Origin: an uncultured beta proteobacterium
Lineage (GTDB): Bacteria; Pseudomonadota; Gammaproteobacteria; Burkholderiales; Burkholderiaceae
Direction of reading: 5' to 3'
DNA: 9,148 nt
Assembly: GCA_903909925.1 (NCBI GenBank)
Contig: CAIVXR010000060.1
Span: 1-9,148 of the forward strand
The translations under genes and the position numbers were made by a program. A model generated the notes under the pieces. It made no database searches and was not told the DNA's origin. It saw nothing but the letters and a program-made list of their open reading frames with translations. Shown one piece after another: positions 7,083-9,148 of this stretch; the first letter of the stretch is position 1, and every line of letters begins with the position of its first letter.

Positions 7083-7858
7083 CAGCTCTTTACCTCTCTC
7101 AATTGTCTCACCCAATCGGTATGGGCTTCACGCTCCAGAATAATTGCTCGAACTCGCATCAAGCCTACTGCGATGGAATACATCCAGAAACACAAAGCCA
7201 TCAGAAGCATCCCCCAAAGCATGGTTTGCGCCATTGCAGGTGCTTTCGTAAGCGAAACAGAGGCGCCTTGATGCAAGGTATTCCACCATTTCACTGAGAA
7301 ATAAATAATGGGTACATTCACCACGCCTACCAAGGCCAAAATGGCGCCCGCTTTATCTGCACGACGACGATCATCAATAGAGGCTTGTAAGGCAATAAAG
7401 CCTAAGTAGAGAAAGAGCAAAATTAATTCGGAAGTCAGGCGTGCATCCCAAACCCACCAAGCACCCCACATCGGTTTACCCCAAAGCGCCCCAGTCCATA
7501 AAGATAGAAATGCCATCCATGCGCCTACTGGAGCCAAAGCCTGAGCCATCATCGCTGATAAGCGAGTGTTAAAAACTAAACCAAGCCCGGCCCATACTGC
7601 CATCACCAGATAAATAAACATCGACATCCATGAGGCGGGTACATGAATAAAAATGATGCGATAACCCTGGCCCTGAACTGCATCTACTGGAGCAACAAAA
7701 AAGCTTACCCAAAGTCCAGCTAGACCGAATATAGCAGTTAACGCCCAAAAAATAGGAATGAGTTTGCCAGCAACTGGATAAAAGGTACTCGGACTTGATA
7801 GGCTAAACCAGTTCACCAAGCGGTTATTAGAAAAGGTAGAGTTATTTTCTTGATTCAT
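7082..7858 (-). CDS. ccmC: Heme-handling inner-membrane protein CcmC
   Basis: CcmC holds heme at the periplasmic face of the inner membrane and promotes its covalent attachment to CcmE. The 258-residue protein has six predicted membrane helices. The WWD motif is WGKPMWGAWWVWDARLTSE at about 126-144. The two heme-ligating histidines expected from the family are His72 (IIFIHVPASWMSM) and His196 (WNTLHQGASVS). The first 30 or so residues form a polar, Asn/Ser-rich extension before helix 1, somewhat longer than in E. coli CcmC. The start codon overlaps the ccmB stop (ATGA), and there is no good Shine-Dalgarno sequence, so the start is supported mainly by coupling. The stop shares one base with the ccmD start. 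Confidence 0.97.
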   Translation of the reverse strand: MNQENNSTFSNNRLVNWFSLSSPSTFYPVAGKLIPIFWALTAIFGLAGLWVSFFVAPVDAVQGQGYRIIFIHVPASWMSMFIYLVMAVWAGLGLVFNTRLSAMMAQALAPVGAWMAFLSLWTGALWGKPMWGAWWVWDARLTSELILLFLYLGFIALQASIDDRRRADKAGAILALVGVVNVPIIYFSVKWWNTLHQGASVSLTKAPAMAQTMLWGMLLMALCFWMYSIAVGLMRVRAIILEREAHTDWVRQLREVKS

Positions 7859-8520
7859 TCAATCGCAATCTTCACAGCTGTAGCACTGACCCAGGGTACG
7901 AATGCTAAAGCTAAAACCAATAAAGCGCCCAGCAAAGAGAAGTGGCCAGAGCTATCTAAGCCAACACTATTTGCATACACAGCACCAGCACCAAAAATTA
8001 ATACTGGAATATATAAAGGCAAAATTAATAAACTCATCAATACACTACCACCCCGTACACCAAGGGTTAAGGCTGCACCAATCGAGCCTAGCAAGGATAG
8101 CACCGGTGTACCAAGTAAGAGGGTAGCCATCAATACATATAAGGAACTGGCATCTAAATCATACTGAACGCCAATTACGGGGGCCAATAGTACTAAAGGT
8201 AGACCGCAAACAATCCAGTGGGCAATGATTTTTCCAGTTACCAATAAAACCATTGGTTGGGGCGCTAAAACTAACTGCTCTAAAGCGCCATCCTGGTAAT
8301 CCGCTGCAAACATACGATGTAAACCTAGTAGGGTGGAAAGCAAGGCAGCAACCCAAATGACTCCAGGGGCAATTTTGCGTAACAGGGCGGCATCAGCACC
8401 AATACCCAGTGGGAATAAACTAGTTACCACTACAAAGAAAAACAAGGCTGTTAAGACTTCACTCTTACGACGCATAACCAAGAGTAAGTCGCGATGAATG
8501 ATGGCAAGCAAGGCTTTCAT
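7855..8520 (-). CDS. ccmB: Heme exporter membrane subunit CcmB
   Basis: CcmB is the membrane partner of the ATPase CcmA. Together with CcmC they form the ABC complex whose ATP hydrolysis frees holo-CcmE from CcmC. The 221-residue protein has about six hydrophobic segments, starting near residue 23. Conserved family stretches are visible: SLFPLGIGAD at about 34-43, IAPGVIWVAALLSTLLGL at about 50-67, and DYQDGALEQLVLAP at about 74-87. Length is typical (about 220). It starts inside the ccmA stop (ATGA) and ends inside the ccmC start (ATGA), so CcmA and CcmB are likely made in fixed proportion. Confidence 0.96.
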   Translation of the reverse strand: MKALLAIIHRDLLLVMRRKSEVLTALFFFVVVTSLFPLGIGADAALLRKIAPGVIWVAALLSTLLGLHRMFAADYQDGALEQLVLAPQPMVLLVTGKIIAHWIVCGLPLVLLAPVIGVQYDLDASSLYVLMATLLLGTPVLSLLGSIGAALTLGVRGGSVLMSLLILPLYIPVLIFGAGAVYANSVGLDSSGHFSLLGALLVLALAFVPWVSATAVKIAIE

Positions 8521-9148
8521 AGCTCTAGTACCTGTACATTCGGAATACTGACCTCTTGATGACTTGTCAGGACTACAAGACCACCCATAGAGAGATGTTC
8601 AGAAATTAAATTCTGTAGTTCCTGAACTGCCTGGGTATCTAAAGCATTAAAAGGTTCATCTAATATCCAGAGCTTGGCCTGACGCGTTAACATACGCGCC
8701 ATTAATACACGCCGCTTTTGTCCTGCAGATAAACAATTAACCGGTAAATTTTCACGGCCACGTAAACCAAAGCGCCATAAAGTAGCCATCGCTTTTTCAA
8801 CGGAGAGAGAGATATCATCTAGCGCTGCATACATCTGTAAATTTTCTAAAGCAGTGAGATCTTCCTTCAAAGCATCTCTGTGCCCCAGAAATAATAGCTC
8901 TCGATGATAGGTAATAGGATCAAGCGTAATTGACTGATCGCCCCAAAGTACTTCACCAGACTCTGGTTTTGATAAACCCGTTAAGAGGCGTAATAGACTC
9001 GTTTTACCGACGCCGTTCTCACCGCGAACGTGCAAACAACTACCAGGCAGGGCATGTAAATGAAGATTAGTAAATAACTCTCTTTCACCACGGACACAGC
9101 TAAGTCCACGGGCTTCAAGCACCAAGGCAGAGTTACTAGAGGTCGTGG
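8517..9148 (-). CDS. ccmA: Heme exporter ATPase CcmA (5' end probably beyond the window edge)
   Basis: CcmA is the cytoplasmic ATPase of the CcmABCD complex that releases holo-CcmE from CcmC. Counting from the TTG at 9125 it has 202 residues. Walker A is GENGVGKT at 35-42, the ABC signature LSAGQKRR at 132-139, Walker B LWILDEP with catalytic Glu157 at 152-158, the D-loop NALD at 160-163, and the switch His189. CcmA proteins are about 200-210 residues. The only in-window start candidates are TTG at 9125 and GTG at 9122. Neither has a Shine-Dalgarno sequence: the bases before them read CTAGTAACTCTGCC. The frame is also open to the right edge, adding TTSSNSA before the Leu. I infer that the real start lies a few codons outside the window. 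The gene leads the ccm operon and overlaps ccmB by ATGA. Confidence 0.94.
   Translation of the reverse strand, partial: TTSSNSALVLEARGLSCVRGERELFTNLHLHALPGSCLHVRGENGVGKTSLLRLLTGLSKPESGEVLWGDQSITLDPITYHRELLFLGHRDALKEDLTALENLQMYAALDDISLSVEKAMATLWRFGLRGRENLPVNCLSAGQKRRVLMARMLTRQAKLWILDEPFNALDTQAVQELQNLISEHLSMGGLVVLTSHQEVSIPNVQVLEL

Noticed and set aside
7850..8167. Open frame of 105 codons on the plus strand
   Set aside because: It is antisense to ccmB, rich in Lys, Thr and Pro as expected from reversed hydrophobic codons, and shows no protein-like features.
8159..8356. Open frame of 65 codons on the minus strand in another frame
   Set aside because: It is a frame-shifted shadow inside ccmB, which is complete and uninterrupted in its own frame.
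1..9148. A hidden defence system, mobile element or CRISPR array
   Set aside because: Coding sequence of recognised housekeeping and transport genes fills nearly the whole window. I saw no long inverted repeats, no spaced repeats and no transposase or nuclease-like frames.

Overview
The window is almost entirely coding, and every gene lies on the minus strand. I recognise eleven protein genes. Reading in the direction of transcription (high to low coordinates) they are ccmA, ccmB, ccmC, ccmD, ccmE, ccmF, ccmG, ccmH and ccmI, followed by a membrane-anchored TAXI-type solute-binding protein and a Bug/TctC-type periplasmic binding protein. No RNA genes, mobile elements, CRISPR arrays or integration sites were seen. 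The only non-coding stretch of any size is 92 bases between ccmI and the TAXI gene; no stretch over 300 bases lacks a gene.

Region 2369-9148 is a complete System I (Ccm) cytochrome c maturation operon. CcmA and CcmB, together with CcmC and CcmD, load heme onto the periplasmic heme chaperone CcmE. CcmF receives heme from CcmE. CcmG and CcmH keep the CXXCH cysteines of the apocytochrome reduced, and CcmI holds the apocytochrome for heme attachment. All expected active residues are present: the CcmA Walker and signature motifs, the CcmC and CcmF WWD motifs and histidines, CcmE His121, the CcmG WCVAC motif and the CcmH RCLVC motif. All eight junctions overlap by 1 or 4 bases (ATGA six times, TGATG and TAGTG once each), which suggests tight translational coupling. 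The operon promoter lies beyond the right edge, and the 5' end of ccmA probably does too.

Region 1-2368 holds two solute-receptor genes separated by 6 bases, with a plausible sigma70-type promoter of their own in the 92-base gap. They belong to two different tripartite transporter classes (TAXI/TRAP and TctC/Bug), and no permease gene is in the window. The TAXI protein is not a free periplasmic receptor: it has a membrane segment at each end of the binding domain and a helical, probably coiled-coil, C-terminal tail predicted to be cytoplasmic. The Bug gene lacks only its last few codons at the left edge.

Organism: the Bug receptor, the separate ccmH and ccmI genes, and a moderate GC content (mid-40s percent, judged by eye) suggest a betaproteobacterium of the Burkholderiales with a compact genome, for example Polynucleobacter-like. 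This is an inference from gene content and not a sequence match. The ccm part is a well-known system. The parts most worth a second look are the tethered TAXI receptor and its pairing with an orphan Bug receptor.
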